Shown here: positions 10,691 through 20,828 of the stretch, in pieces
Numbering within the stretch: the first letter of the stretch is position 1
Layout: every line of letters begins with the position of its first letter
Assembly (NCBI GenBank): GCA_963575745.1
Contig: CAUYUJ010013903.1
Coordinates: forward strand, 249,230-313,229
DNA: 64,000 nucleotides
Direction: 5' to 3'
From: Prorocentrum cordatum
Taxonomy: Eukaryota; Sar; Dinophyceae; Prorocentrales; Prorocentraceae
Made by a program: the position numbers and the translations under genes
The notes under the pieces: generated by a model
What the model saw: only the letters and a program-made list of their open reading frames with translations
Databases searched by the model: none
What the model was told of the DNA's origin: nothing

Positions 10691-11045
10691 CCGCGGTTGT
10701 TCCGCTAGCGCTCCTCGTGCATCCAGGCGCTTTGGGCGCCCAGAGTGCGCCTGTTCTTATCGGCGTGCACTGCAACAGCACCGTGACTGCATCCTGATTT
10801 CGGAGGAGGCCTCTCGGCGCTGCGAGCGCCCGCCAGTCCTGCGCTGCGTCTGCGTGGTGGTGTGGCCGCCAGCTCTGCGCTGCGAGCGCCCGCCTGTGGC
10901 TGCGGGTGCTCGGTCTGCTCTCGTGCGGCTCAGTGGCCCGTTTGCCAGGCTGTCACCGCGAATGGGCGTGCCGTGAGCAGCCGTGAGAGCACCTCACATC
11001 GCGCGTGGGAATGTCAGCCAGCGCTTCTGGGCCCATGTGATCGGA
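10691..11045. other. No gene recognised; short degenerate repeats
   Basis: GCTGCGAGCGCCCGCC recurs at about 10818 and 10879. CAGC(C/A)AACGCTTCTGGGCCC-like sequence at 11018 recurs at about 11208 and 13341. Confidence 0.4.
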
Positions 11046-11205
11046 GGCTGATCGACCTTCACCCCTGACACGTCGATTAGCGAATTTGCCGTTTTCGGTT
11101 CGCAAGAGGGCGTCGCGGCCGTCATTCTTGCGGGTCCAGGTCCGTCGGTTTCGGTCCCAGGCTGTTTTCACTAAGGGGAGGTTTACTAAAGGGAGGTTTG
11201 TCCAC
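11046..11205. repeat. TIR element family C, copy 1
   Basis: About 160 bp, aligning with 13173-13333 and 61210-61370. All three contain TGACACGTCGAT, CCGTTTTCGGTTCGC-like sequence, GGGTCCAGGTCCGTCGGTTT and end GGAGG(T/C)TTGTCCACC. The ends GGTGGAYARACCTCC and GGAGGTTTGTCCACC are inverted repeats; this copy has the most decayed left end. Confidence 0.8.
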
Positions 11206-11634
11206 CGCCGACAGCCAACGCTTCTGGGCCCATGTGACCACGTGTGGGTATTTGCCTGAACTTCAGTGTGCCTGTGAGGGCCTGTGGTCCGCTGTGGCCA
11301 CTCGCGTTCGCCTCCGGCAATGTCCGTGCGCCTGCGAGTGCTTGTCTGGGGATCCTGGCGAGGTGGCGGGCCTTGCTTGGCTGTTCGCCGCGCAAGCAGC
11401 CCCAGTGCCAGAGGAAGCGCTTTCAGGGGGGGGGGCAGCCTTGCCGCTGGGATCCAGGCGCTTCCCAGAGGTCGAGGCTGTTCGGAAGATCGTGCTGTTG
11501 GAACTTCGGGAGCCTGGGACCTCGAGAGCCCGCGTCGATTGCGCTAACGCAGGACTCTGTGTGTGGGACGGCGGACCAGTTTTCTCTTGCCAGGGATGGA
11601 TGCCCTGGGAGGAAGTTGTTTTACGACAGTGGGG
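11206..11634. other. No gene recognised
   Basis: The first 70 bp are shared with the sequence following family C copy 2 (13334-13400), so that copy and this one sit in a larger repeated segment. The rest is unassigned; open frames on both strands overlap and none is recognisable. Confidence 0.4.
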
Positions 11635-11834
11635 GCGCAGATCAAGAAACCATGTGCTTTTCGTCAGGGTACCCTGGGTTTCCTCGCTCCGCGCGCTGCG
11701 TGGTGACTTCCAGCGGCCATCAAAGAGGCTGCTGCTTTCAGGGTGCTCTGGGTTTTCCAACAGGTGCACTTCGCGCGCTGGTTTGCAGGGTTGGGTTTCT
11801 TGCGAGGGTTTCTTGCGGCCGCGCCCGCACTGTA
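11635..11834. repeat. TIR element family Y, copy 1
   Basis: About 200 bp, aligning with 25403-25611 and 34499-34707 (shared strings ATCAAGAAACCAT, GTACCCTGGGTTTC, GCGAGGGTTTCTTGCGGCCG). Ends ACAGTGGGGGCGC and GCGCCCGCACTGT are inverted repeats. Confidence 0.8.
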
Positions 11835-12420
11835 TGTTTAACGTCCCTCGAGCGCCCCCGATTGCTGAGGGAATGTGGCTCGGGGAGGGCAGCATGTTCC
11901 TTCCGAGCCCACCCAGGGGGGTCGCGCGATTTGGAAACTCTGCTGATTGAGGAAACACCTCAGTGCTTTCGATGCATGGTGGATGGGATCATAACAAAAC
12001 CTGGCTGCTGAGTTCCTGAGTTTCTGAAGTCCTTTGCAGGTAAGTGTGAGACTGGCGGTGCCGTTGTCGTTCGAGCTTATCGGTGAGTTCGTTCCTCCTC
12101 CCCTCCCCCCTCCCCCCTCCAGATCTCCCTCGCCGCGCGCGCCAGCCGCCCCCAGCTGGTGCCGAATCCCTCGCCGTTCGCGCGACTACCGTTACGCCGC
12201 GGACCCCCTCACGCCGCGTTCCACGCCGCAATGAAGGCGTCTGGGGCGCGCGCCCCGCCGCTCCTGCGGGGGTGGCGGGAGAAGGGAGGAGGTAGCCCCT
12301 ACTTGCTCGTGGCCTTCCTACTTGTCCTCACTGTTCGCTTCCTCCATGTCCCTCGTAGCTCCCTCACTCCTGTTCGTCCTCCTCCCCCTTCTCCCTTCCT
12401 GCTCCCTCCGTCTCTCCCTT
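11835..12420. other. No gene recognised
   Basis: GC-rich unassigned sequence grading into pyrimidine-rich DNA after about 12310. Confidence 0.35.
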
Positions 12421-12590
12421 CCTGCTGCTCCCTCCGCCCTACTCCCCTCTTCCTCCTCCTCCTCCTCCTCCTCCTCCTCCTCCTTCTCACTTCTTTTTTT
12501 TGCGCTGGGCAAACTTTGAGCGTCCTCCTCCTCCTCCTCCTCCTCCTCCTCCTCCTCCTCCTCCTCCTCCCCCTCCGTCTTTTCTTCTCC
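12421..12590. repeat. (CCT)n pyrimidine tracts
   Basis: Two (TCC)n runs (about 12450-12485 and 12525-12575) separated by about 40 bp including T8. Confidence 0.95.
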
Positions 12591-12771
12591 GCCGCCGGGG
12601 CAACGGAGGAGGACTGATAAGGGAGGAGGACGAGTTCCCGTTGTGCGTTGGGAGAGCTCAACGGAGGTTCCATGGTAAGGTCGTGCTGTGCCGAAGCTGC
12701 GGCACCCTCTGAGTGCCTTCTTTCCTCACCGCTGCCGGCGGCGCCCACACAGGAGGTGGGGCGAAGGTCGA

Positions 12772-13165
12772 GCAGTGGCGAAGCATCCCGGCTTGCTTAT
12801 ATCGGGGGCCCCCAAACGGGATGGTGACCACACCGTGTGGTGAGCCGGTGGGGATTCGGGGTCACCGCACGGCTTTGGGGCCCGAGTCCATCTCCGAGGA
12901 TGTCTCGGGCGACAGGGGCCTCCAGGGTCCCAAGACCGTGCGGTGACGGACCGTGCGGTGAGGTCTCTTGGGGTTCCGAGGTCACCGCACGGTCTGTCAC
13001 CACACGGTTTTGGGATCCCCAGGTATAGGCCCACCAAAGAAGGTTCTTAGAACTTCTTGTGGACTGCATGACATGCTCCTAGCGCATTTCTGGCTGAGAT
13101 TGTCTTGTTCGAGTGCATCGGGTTCATATTCTAAGAATTTTGTTTTCGTTATCAAAACCTGTTGT
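12772..13165 (+). repeat. TIR element family B with flank, split by a nested family A element
   Basis: 12772-12801 (CAGTGGCGAAGCATCCCGGC) and 13028-13165 together align with 61594-61760. In the copy at 61.6 kb the two halves are contiguous (GCCTATAGACCTACTAAA). Here family A occupies the break and TATA is found on both sides of it. Confidence 0.8.
12803..13022. repeat. TIR element family A, copy 2 (nested insertion)
   Basis: 220-bp palindrome-rich element. The ends CGGGGGCCCCCAAAC and GGGATCCCCAGG are imperfect inverted repeats. Internally, CCGTGCGGTGA and TCACCGCACGG alternate several times, giving nested hairpins. It is flanked by TATA on each side (12798-12801 and 13024-13027). It shares most bases with 20401-20622. 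Confidence 0.85.
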
Positions 13166-13172
13166 TGTCGGA

Positions 13173-13333
13173 GGTGGATAGACCTCCTACCCTGACACGT
13201 CGATAAAGGAATTGGCCGTTTTCGGTTCGCGAGAGGGCGTCGCGGCCGTCATTTTTGCGGGTCCAGGTCCGTCGGTTTCGGTCCCAGGCTGTTTTCACTA
13301 AGGGGGGGTTTACTAAATGGAGGCTTGTCCACC
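13173..13333. repeat. TIR element family C, copy 2
   Basis: Starts GGTGGATAGACCTCC and ends GGAGGCTTGTCCACC, a 15-bp inverted repeat with few mismatches. It is immediately followed by the same flank as copy 1 (GCCGACAGCCAACGCTTCTG). A further partial end (CTAACGGGAGGTTTGTCCAC) lies near 13400. Confidence 0.85.
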
Positions 13334-13614
13334 GCCGACAGCCAACGCTTCTGGGCCCATGTGACCACGTGTGGGTACTTGCCTGAACTTCAGTGTTTGC
13401 TAACGGGAGGTTTGTCCACAGCTGATATTGGTTCGGGGAGCATGTCGTGGTACGCCTATGGGAAAGGCTGGGACGGTCGGCCCCTGCTCAAGATGGGGGT
13501 TGGCTTCCGAGAAGGCGGCGGGCTTCTGAGAGGGCAATGGGGCTGCGAAGCCCGCCCAGCTGCTGACACGTTCATCCGCCCTCTCAGAAACCTCCGGGGC
13601 CTTCTAAGATTCAG
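13334..13614. other. No gene recognised
   Basis: Includes GACGGTCGGCCCCTGCTCAAG (13469-13489), which also follows family B at about 61806, so the two sites share a larger repeated context. Confidence 0.4.
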
Positions 13615-13735
13615 TCGGGCATGTCCCTCTACAGGAGGGATATGCAAGCGCAGTTAAAACATAGTAAGGGGACGCGTGTTGGTGCTCTCTGGATTTTGTT
13701 TTGTACATTTCCTGTTTTTGTTAAACAAAACAACT
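13615..13735. repeat. Introner-like TIR element family D, right end missing
   Basis: Left end TCGGGCATGTCCCTCTACAG at 13615, preceded by TTCA-G, so the border reads AGTCGGG like the other copies. It contains the family's internal AACATAGTAAGGGGACG motif. The right terminal repeat is not seen before the palindromic block at 13736. Confidence 0.6.
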
Positions 13736-13945
13736 GTTTCTAAGAAGCCCCTCCGCCTTCTTGGAAGGCTGGCCCCCTCGGCGCCACCCCCTGGCGCCGC
13801 CAACCCTGGTGCAGCGGCGGCAGTAACTGCCGGCCACGCGCAGGGGGGGGGTAGAAGGAGGGGGGAAGGCTTCTGAGAAGCACCCCCCACTCCTCAGAAG
13901 GCGCGGGCCTCCCCTGCAGATGTGAGGCCCGCGCCTTCGGAGAAG
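13736..13945. repeat. Palindromic block with CTTCTGAGAAG arms
   Basis: TTCTAAGAAGCCCC, GGCTTCTGAGAAGCACC and CTTCGGAGAAGCCCC repeat in alternating orientation. GCGCGGGCCTC at 13899 pairs with GAGGCCCGCGC at 13924. A related hairpin lies at 59165-59275, and the arm motif is shared with family E. Confidence 0.6.
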
Positions 13946-13946
13946 C

Positions 13947-14335
13947 CCCCCCCCCCCCTCCTCCCCCCCCTCCTCCCCCTCCTCCCCCTCCTCCCGCCTC
14001 CTCCCCTCCTCCCCCTCCTCCCCCCCTCCCTCCCTCCTCCCTCCAGCCTTCCCAGCCCCCCCCCTCCTCCCCCTCCTGCGCGCCGCCGAGACCGGCGGCG
14101 GACGCCTCGGGCGAGCGCCCCCTGCAGGCCGCCCTGCTGGTTGCCGCCCTGCTCGGCCCGTGCCTCGCGGGCGCGTCGCGGCTGAAGTCGGCGAGCGGCG
14201 CCGGCGAGGGGTGCAAGGCCGCGAGGGGGGAGGGCATCCCCCCCCTCCTCCTCCTCCTCCTCCTCCTCCTCCTCCTCCTCCTCCTCCTCCTCCTCCTCCT
14301 CCTCCTCCCCCTCCTCCTCCTCCTCCTCCTCCTCC
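13947..14335. repeat. (CCT)n tracts with a GC-rich spacer
   Basis: Pyrimidine tracts at 13947-14080 and 14238-14335, separated by about 150 bp of GC-rich sequence. The spacer could hold a short exon, but no frame stands out. Confidence 0.9.
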
Positions 14336-14410
14336 GATGGGGCAGCCTCTGGGGGGGGGGGAGAGAGATCGGCTCGGGGGGGCGGGGGAGATCGAGGGCC
14401 GAGGGTTCAG

Positions 14411-14572
14411 TCCGGGCTCGTCCCTCCTCTACAGAGGAGGAGCCTTCCAGAACAGTCAACAACATCGTATGGGGACAATCTTTCGAGTACATGTTTTGGC
14501 CATTTGGGAGCATCTGTTGCGTAGTTTTTATTTCTGTTCGTCGAAGATGCTCCTGCAGGGGGACACGCCCGA
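14411..14572. repeat. Introner-like TIR element family D, complete copy
   Basis: 162 bp. The left end TCCGGGCTCGTCCCTCCTCT and right end GCAGGGGGACACGCCCGA are inverted repeats. The interior contains TATGGGGACAAT like the other copies. Borders read CA-GTCCGGG on the left and CGACTGAAG on the right, so GT and AG lie at the expected places for splicing. Confidence 0.8.
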
Positions 14573-14802
14573 CTGAAGCCGAGGGTCGAGGTGCCGAGGT
14601 CGTCGGGCGTCGTCGCGGGCGCTCGGCGGCCCTCCAGCCGCGGGGGTGTTCTCCAGCCGCCGCGCCTATCGCCGAGGGCGCCTCGCCGCGGGGGTGCAAA
14701 GGGTGGTCCCGCACGGCCGCCGGGGAGCCGAGCTGTGACCCGAAAGACGGGGTCGGAAACTGGACGCCCGAAAAGGCCGTCGGATGGCTCTCGCCGGTCT
14801 CT

Positions 14803-15232
14803 TCCCGTCGCGGGCTGCGGGCCGGCAGCTGGCCCCGCCGAGGGCGTCCTGGGGGGGGGGCGTCCGAGGGCAGCGCGAGGCGCCGAGGCCCTGTGGCGCC
14901 GAGGCTCGAGGCCCGAGGTCGTCGGATGTCTCTCGCTTCTGCACGCCCGAAATGGGCACGGAAAGGATGGGTACAATGCCCAGCAGCGGACCCTGTTCAT
15001 TTTGAACAGGATTCGCTGTCCACGCCGCCGCGGCGGCCGCGGCCTATGTCCATTCGAGACACGAGGCCGCCTGCCCAACAGCGGCCGCTGTTGGTTTGGG
15101 ACATCATTTGTTGTTGGGCATTGTACCCATTTTTTCCGTACCCACTTCGGGCGTCCAAATCGCTGGTCTCTTCCTGTCGCGGGCTGCGGGCCGGCAGCTG
15201 GCCCAGCCGAGGGCGTCCTGGGTCGGGTATGG
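14803..15232. repeat. 70-bp direct repeats flanking TIR element H
   Basis: GGTCTCTTCC(C/T)GTCGCGGGC starts both copies (about 14808 and 15168) and each continues to GAGGGCGTCCTGGG. The copies lie on either side of the family H element at 14942-15154. Confidence 0.8.
14942..15154. repeat. TIR element family H, copy 1
   Basis: About 213 bp with inverted ends of more than 40 bp: ACGCCCGAAATGGGCACGGA with GGGTACAATGCCCA on the left, and TGGGCATTGTACCC with CCACTTCGGGCGT on the right. The interior has further palindromes (GGCGGCCGCGGCC and CAACAGCGGCCGCTGTTG). Related copies lie at about 26040-26190 and 63395-63594. Confidence 0.85.
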
Positions 15233-15242
15233 CCAGGATCCA

Positions 15243-15403
15243 GGGAACGGGAAGAAAAAATGACATAGACATAATAACTCGGAGGTCCGCGCGGATTTCT
15301 CGGATCGGCGCTGGACCACCTGGTGGCGCCTCCGGCGCCGCCCCGATCCGAGAAATCCACGCGGACCTCCGAGTTTTTGTGTTCATGCCACTTTTTGCTC
15401 CCC
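15243..15403. repeat. TIR element family F, copy 1
   Basis: A near-perfect foldback of about 160 bp. The arms run from GGGAACGGGAAGAAAAAATG through ACTCGGAGGTCCGCGCGGAT to TTTCTCGGATCGG, and back. The loop is the palindrome GGCGCCTCCGGCGCC. Copies lie at 50998-51194 and 57168-57372. Confidence 0.9.
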
Positions 15404-15605
15404 TACCAGGGAAGGGGACCCGGTCAGTGGTAGGGCCCCGGAGCCCTTAAATTGGCCAGAATCACTGAACCAGGTCTGCCGTAGCTGGTGTTTCTTCGGG
15501 TGACGGCAGTTCCAGTTAGTGGAATGGGACTGGGGGGGCGCCCCCCGGTACACATCATTAAATCAGGTCCCACTAAACCCAGTCCTGCCAACGCCCGAGT
15601 CCTTT
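15404..15605. repeat. Dispersed repeat family K, copy 1
   Basis: About 200 bp, aligning with 56367-56575 through GGACCC...GTGGTAGG, CCCGGAGC, GGGTGACGGCAGTTCC, CCCGGTACA and CTGCCAACGCCCGA. No clear TIR was seen. Confidence 0.8.
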
Positions 15606-16051
15606 GGGGGGGGAAGGGGGACCCGGATCGTCCCCGGACTCGCCCCGGGCGCGTTCCATTTCTCGCAACGTGCCTATATTGGCAAACGTCCGACAAAAAC
15701 GTGTCTTCCCTTGGTGACGCATCGTAGATCTCCCGCGACGGATCCAGGCCATCTGCGAGCAGCTACCTTGCGAGTGGTGGAACGCGCTTGTCCACGGCCG
15801 GCCGGCCGCCGGAGACCCAAATGATGATTTTCAAGCCGCACGGCGAGGATCGCCGGGCGTGTGTCCACGGTGCGGTCGGCTCGGCTGCCTCGCAGTTGGC
15901 CGCGCTCGGTCGGTCCAGCCAGGTCTGCTGGCCGCGTCTCTGCGCCCTCCATCCGCAGCAGGCCGCCCTCGGCCCGTCGGTCTCCGTCGGTTTCCGTCTC
16001 GCCGTCGATTCGGCCGGGATTCGGTGCTGGTTCTGCCGTGGGCGCCCATTC
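15606..16051. other. No gene recognised
   Basis: GC-rich; several 70-170 codon frames overlap on both strands with no recognisable motif. Confidence 0.35.
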
Positions 16052-16140
16052 GGCGGCGAGCGAGGGGGGGAAGTGAGAAGGGGCGGGCCTTCTCAGAATG
16101 CTCGGAAGTCCCCCAGCCTTCTGAGGAGTGTTATTAAGCC
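16052..16140. repeat. TIR element family E, partial copy
   Basis: Left end GGCGGCGAGCGAGGGGGGGA then AGTGAGAAGG and CTTCTCAGAA, as in 56199-56327. The right end is not complete. Confidence 0.6.
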
Positions 16141-16414
16141 TTCCGCGAAGATACAACAAGTTCTAGAGGCTTCGCGTATCCCCACCACTTTAGCCTCGTT
16201 CGTGGCCCGGACGTTGCCTTCGCCGCCTGACCCTTGTCTCGTGGCCGCGGCCCAAAAAAGTATCCCCACCAGCCCATCCAGAAACGATGTCCAGGCGAGT
16301 TGAGGTGATCAGGGAAGTGCGGGAGCAAAGAGGTGGACGGGCGAACCGTGCGAAGGAGGAAGGAGAAGAAGGAGGCTTGATGGATGAATGAGGGAGTTAG
16401 GAGAAGAATAATGC
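16141..16414. other. No gene recognised
   Basis: Unassigned sequence leading into the ATG tract. Confidence 0.35.
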
Positions 16415-16884
<470 letters not shown>

Positions 16885-17200
16885 AGGAGGAGGAGGAGGA
16901 TGCTGCTGCTGATGATGGTGATGAGGAGGAGGAGAAGGATGAAGGAGGAGGAGGAAAAAGGAGGAAGGAGGAGCAGAGGAAGAGACAGGAGGAAGGAGGA
17001 GAAAGAGGAGGAGAAGGGGGATAACGAGAAAGAGAAAGAGAAAGAAGGAGGAGAAGAGGAAGGAGGAGGAGGAGGAGGAGGAGGAGGAGGAGGAGGAGGA
17101 GGAGGAGGAGGAGGAGGAGGAGGAGAAAGAGGAAGGAGGAAAAAGAGGAGGAGGAGGAGGAGGAGGAGGAGGAGGAGGAGGAGGAGGAGGAGGGCGAGCA
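16885..17200. repeat. (GGA)n purine tract
   Basis: Directly follows the ATG tract. GGA, GAA and AAGA triplets on the plus strand. Confidence 0.95.
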
Positions 17201-17221
17201 AAAGGGCCAGAGATCTCTTGG

Positions 17222-17520
17222 ATGCCTCTCAGAGCCTCTTGCGACATCGCTGGGGCGCTTCTTGGTGGCCTCTGGGGGACGTCTTGGGGGTGTTTTGATC
17301 CTGGGGGGCTCTTGGGCGCCTTGGGTGCCTCGGGGGGGGCCTCTTGGAGCGCCTGGAGGGCGTCTTGGGTGCCTCGGGGATCCTCTTGAAGCCTGTTGGG
17401 GGCCTCTTGGGGGTCTCTTGGAAGCCTCCTGGAGGCGTCTTGGGGCCGTCAGGGCGCCTCTTGGGGCCCTCTTGGGGCGCTCTTGGGAGCTTGGCTTCCT
17501 CGCCGAGGCATTTCTGGACG
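17222..17520. repeat. TCTTGGGGGCC minisatellite, block 2
   Basis: Units such as GGCGTCTTGGG and GCCTCTTGGGG, 12-15 bp, same class as 8736-9055. Confidence 0.85.
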
Positions 17521-17711
17521 CTCCAATGGGTCGCGGCACCTCCCGTCCAGGTCCAGGGGAGGGGGTCGGGGGGAAGGGGTCAAGCTATCCACCTGCCCGC
17601 AAGCCGTCTAGCTCACTCCCACCCGCCCTCCCAACACATAAATAACACCCGAGCCTGAGCATGTTCGGCGGTCGTCTTTGGATGGACAGCTATTGGGAAC
17701 CAAAGCCGACC

Positions 17712-17935
17712 CCTTGTGCGCGACGCTTGTGCAAGGTGCGCCACGCGTGCCAGGGGCGCCACGCGCGCCAGGCATCCCTGGGGCCCGAGCGTGCCAGGCA
17801 CGCCTGGTGCGCCAGATGCGCCACGTGCTCCGAGTGCGCCAGGTGTGCCGCACACTCCAGCCGCGCGAGGTGCGCCATGTGCGGGGCACGTGCAGAGTGC
17901 GTCAGGTGCGCCTGCGCACGTGGCAGCACACATCG
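17712..17935. repeat. Short-unit minisatellite (GTGCGCCA/GGCGCCACGCG)
   Basis: Degenerate 9-12 bp units rich in GCGCCA and GTGCCAGG. They yield Cys/Arg/Ala repeat frames on both strands. Confidence 0.75.
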
Positions 17936-17949
17936 AGAACCATGTCGGG

Positions 17950-18365
17950 CTCCGCCACCCTTGTCGAAAACCAGTACCCATCATTGTGTCTGTCGGGCCT
18001 GCGCACAGCAGGCCACGCGTCACCACCCCGGCCGTCCTTATCAAAAACCATTTGACAGTGATCGCGGGATGGCCGCGCATGATCCAGGTTTAGCCACGAG
18101 GTGCACATTGTATTGTCTTTTGTCAGGGATGGTAGCCCTACGCACGGCAGGGAATATGCTGGCACCCCTGCCGTCCCTGCCAAAAACAATACAACTTGTT
18201 CGCGGGCCTCACAGACATGACTTAAGACTTTGTCCCAAAGTGTACTTCGCATTGTTTTTGACAGGGATGGTGGTGGGGGGGCCGCATCGGGTTGGTCGCG
18301 CATGCTCCAAATGTGGAGGCAGAGTGCGGCTTGTATTGTTCTTGACAGGGATGGCGGGTGTTGTG
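17950..18365. repeat. Array of alternating inverted motifs (TTTTTGACAGGGATGG)
   Basis: TTGT(T/C)TTTGACAGGGATGG-like motifs at about 18112, 18254 and 18334 face reverse-complement motifs CCGTCC(T/C)T..CAAAAAC at about 18037 and 18169. The result is a degenerate palindromic array. Confidence 0.65.
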
Positions 18366-18524
18366 TCGACATGGTTCCTGGTTGGACGCCGGCCGGGTGG
18401 GGGACGGGGTGTATATTAATACGGAACCATGAAAAACCCTTCCCCGAAGGGGAAGAAGGGGGACGGAAGAGGAAACTCTCTAAACCACCCACGCCCAGAG
18501 GGCTGGTTGGACGGAGAGGGCTGG

Positions 18525-18618
18525 TGGGACTTCTCAGAAGGCGCGAGGGCTTCTGAGAAGTCCCGTCGCCTTCTGGGAAGGCCTTCTCCTTCTCACTTCC
18601 CCCCCTCGTTCGCTGGCG
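18525..18618. repeat. TIR element family E, partial copy
   Basis: Contains GGGACTTCTCAGAAGGCG, CTTCTGAGAAGTCCC and the family right end CTTCTCACTTCCCCCCCTCG. Confidence 0.6.
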
Positions 18619-18669
18619 CTCCATGGCGAGGGTGGGGGAGGGGGAGCGAGGAGGATCAGGGATCGAGGA

Positions 18670-18765
18670 TCGAGTCGCCATGAAAAACTGGTCCTGGAGG
18701 CTTTTGGCCGTTTTCGGACTCCTGGGGCCCTCCCCGGTCCCCGGGACCGTCAAAACTATGGATTC
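18670..18765 (-). repeat. Dispersed repeat family X fragment
   Basis: Shares GGCCCTCCCCGG, GGGACCGTCAAAA and the ATGAAAAACTGGTCCTGG motif with 59300-59430, 60020-60145, 62075-62195 and 35600-35860, in varying order. Confidence 0.5.
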
Positions 18766-18929
18766 AGGATAGAGCGCCAATCCCTGGGAGGAGGGCGCGC
18801 GGGGAATGGACTCGGACTCTCAACTCCCCGACAAATCCAGGCGCAGGGTGTTTCGGCCGCTTCTGGCCTTCATGGGCCCTTCTCTTGGCCGAGCGACTCG
18901 GGAGGAGGAGCTCGTCCTTGCCTGCCCCC

Positions 18930-19145
18930 TCCTCCTTTTCCTGCATCCCTCCCCTCCCTCCCCTTCCCCCACGTGCCCTTCCCCCCTCTCTTCCCCTTCC
19001 CCCCCCTCTTCCCCCCGCGTCTCTTCCCCCCTCTTCCCCCCCAGATGCCCCTCGTCCCCCCTCTTCCCCCTCTTCTTCCCACGACGTGCCCCCCCTCTTC
19101 CCCCCACGTGCCCTCCCCTGTTCCCTCCCCCTCCCTTCCCCCCCT
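18930..19145. repeat. Pyrimidine tract (CCCCCTCTTCC)
   Basis: Degenerate CCCCTCTTCC and CCTTCCCC units, with ACGTGCCC recurring three times. Confidence 0.9.
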
Positions 19146-19427
19146 CGGGGGTCGGTGCCTCCGGAAGCCTGCCCTGCAGCACGCCGCCATGGGGGCACTC
19201 TTGCGCCAGGGCCGTGGTGCGGCTCGGATGTCGGCGGCCTCGCGGCCGACCGTCTGGAGCGGAAGGTGGCGCACACAGCCGCGTCGCACGGCGCTCGCAG
19301 CAGCGCTGCAGCAGCTGCAGGCATGGAGCCGTCGTTGTGCCCCGAAGGCGGCTCCCGCCTTGCGCGCATCTGTCGTGAGGTGAACATTAGCTAGTTATGG
19401 ATGGACCCGTCATGGGTGATCAGGAGG
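19146..19427. other. Unassigned; GC-rich
   Basis: Several competing frames with no clear winner. No homology recognised. Confidence 0.3.
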
Positions 19428-19625
19428 TGAGAGGAGGAGGAGGAGGAGGAGGAGGAGGAGGAGGAGGAGGAGGAGGAGGAGGAGGAGGAGGAGGAGGAGG
19501 AGGAGGAGGAGGAGGAGGAGGAGGAGGAGGAGGAGGAGGAGGAGGAGGAGGAGGAGGAGGAGGAGGAGGAGGAGGAGGAGGAGGAGGAGGGACGAGGAGG
19601 AGGAGGAGGGAGAAGGAGGAGGAGG
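19428..19625. repeat. (GGA)n tract, about 200 bp, nearly pure
   Basis: More than 55 nearly uninterrupted GGA triplets. Confidence 0.98.
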
Positions 19626-20400
19626 TCTCCTCCCCGCTCCCCGTGCCAGGCACAGGCTGAGTTCGACATCATGATGTGCACGTCTCACATGTGCACCGAC
19701 TGCGTGCCTCCGCCCGTGCCAGAATCGGAGTGGGGGCGCCACGAGGTGGGGTGGAGAAAGGGGAAGAGGCGATCCTGGCCTCGTCTTGGTCTTCGCTTCC
19801 GCTATTCCGCCTCGGTCTCAGTCTGACTCTGTGTCTTAAGTAGTCTCTGCCTTCCGTCGCCTTCCCGGTCTGCTTCCGACGACATTTCGCGGGCCGTCGT
19901 TTCCCGCCCCCACATAGCAGAGAGAAGCCAAGTTGTCGATCCCTTGAAGGCGCCCTCCTCAGGATCGGGAGGATCGACGTCGTCCAGTTCCTGGCTGCGT
20001 CGTAGCCCCAGGGGCGCCCCGCGGGCTGAGGGGGGGGGGCGCTCGCGCGCGCTGCAGCCGGAGCGGTTGTGCATTCTGCAGACGGGAAGCACCCAGCCCC
20101 GAGCAGAGCAGCGCGCGCCACGACCACGACCACGCCGACGACGACGGAGACGCGGCGCGGCGACGACGCCGACGGCCCCGGCGCGCGCAGAAGCTGGACT
20201 GGTGCATGACGGCGTGCCAGAAGCCGCGGGCCCAGAGCCGCAGCGGGGGGCCCGCGGTGCGCCCGGTCCCGGCCCCCCTTCGCGGCGGGCCGCTCTCGCC
20301 GAGATCGGCCGGCCCCCTGTCCGGTCTGCCGTGGCGCGCCGCCGCGTGTTGCTGCTGTCCGCTCCTGCAGCGCAGCACGGCTTCCGAGGAGGGTTTTTTT
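19626..20400. other. Unassigned; possible short Cys-rich exon near 19655-19700
   Basis: One plus-strand frame reads MMCTSHMCTDCVPPP near 19668-19712 directly after a CAG. Otherwise GC-rich without recognised motifs. Confidence 0.2.
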
Positions 20401-20622
20401 CGGGGGCCCCCAGACGGAGCGGTGCCCACACCGTGCGGTGAGTCGGTGGGGAGTCGGGGTCACCGCACGGTTTTGGGGCTCGAGTCCCTCTCCGAGGACG
20501 TCTCCGGCGACAGGGGCCTCAAGGGTCCCGAGACCGTGCGGTGGCGGACCGTGCGGTGAGGTCTCTTGGGGTTCCGAGGTCACCGCACGGTCTGTCACCG
20601 CACCGTTTCGGGACTCCAAAGG
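20401..20622. repeat. TIR element family A, copy 3
   Basis: 222 bp, about 85-90 percent identical by eye to 12803-13022. It starts CGGGGGCCCCCAGAC and ends GGGACTCCAAAGG, with the same alternating CCGTGCGGTGA/TCACCGCACGG palindromes. T-runs flank both ends. Confidence 0.85.
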
Positions 20623-20689
20623 TTTGACCGTGCATGCCCACCGCCTTGGGGATCGACCTCGTCGGACCCCAGACCCGTCGGTTGTTGGA

Positions 20690-20822
20690 GTGCCAAGTTG
20701 CAGTCGGCTTTGAGCGCCTTCCTGCTTCAGTGATCGAGCGGCTTCACCTTTTCCGTCCTCTTCAGGGGGCGCGCGGACACCCCATTTTCTTTCCACGCCG
20801 TTCTTCTTTCTCTCGTGTTTCC
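20690..20822. repeat. Dispersed repeat family J, copy 2
   Basis: Shares GAGCGCCTTCCTGCTTCA, CCTCTTCAGGGGGCG and TTCTTTCTC-type ends with the copies at 1368 and 36627. Confidence 0.65.
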
Positions 20823-20828
20823 TATCTA

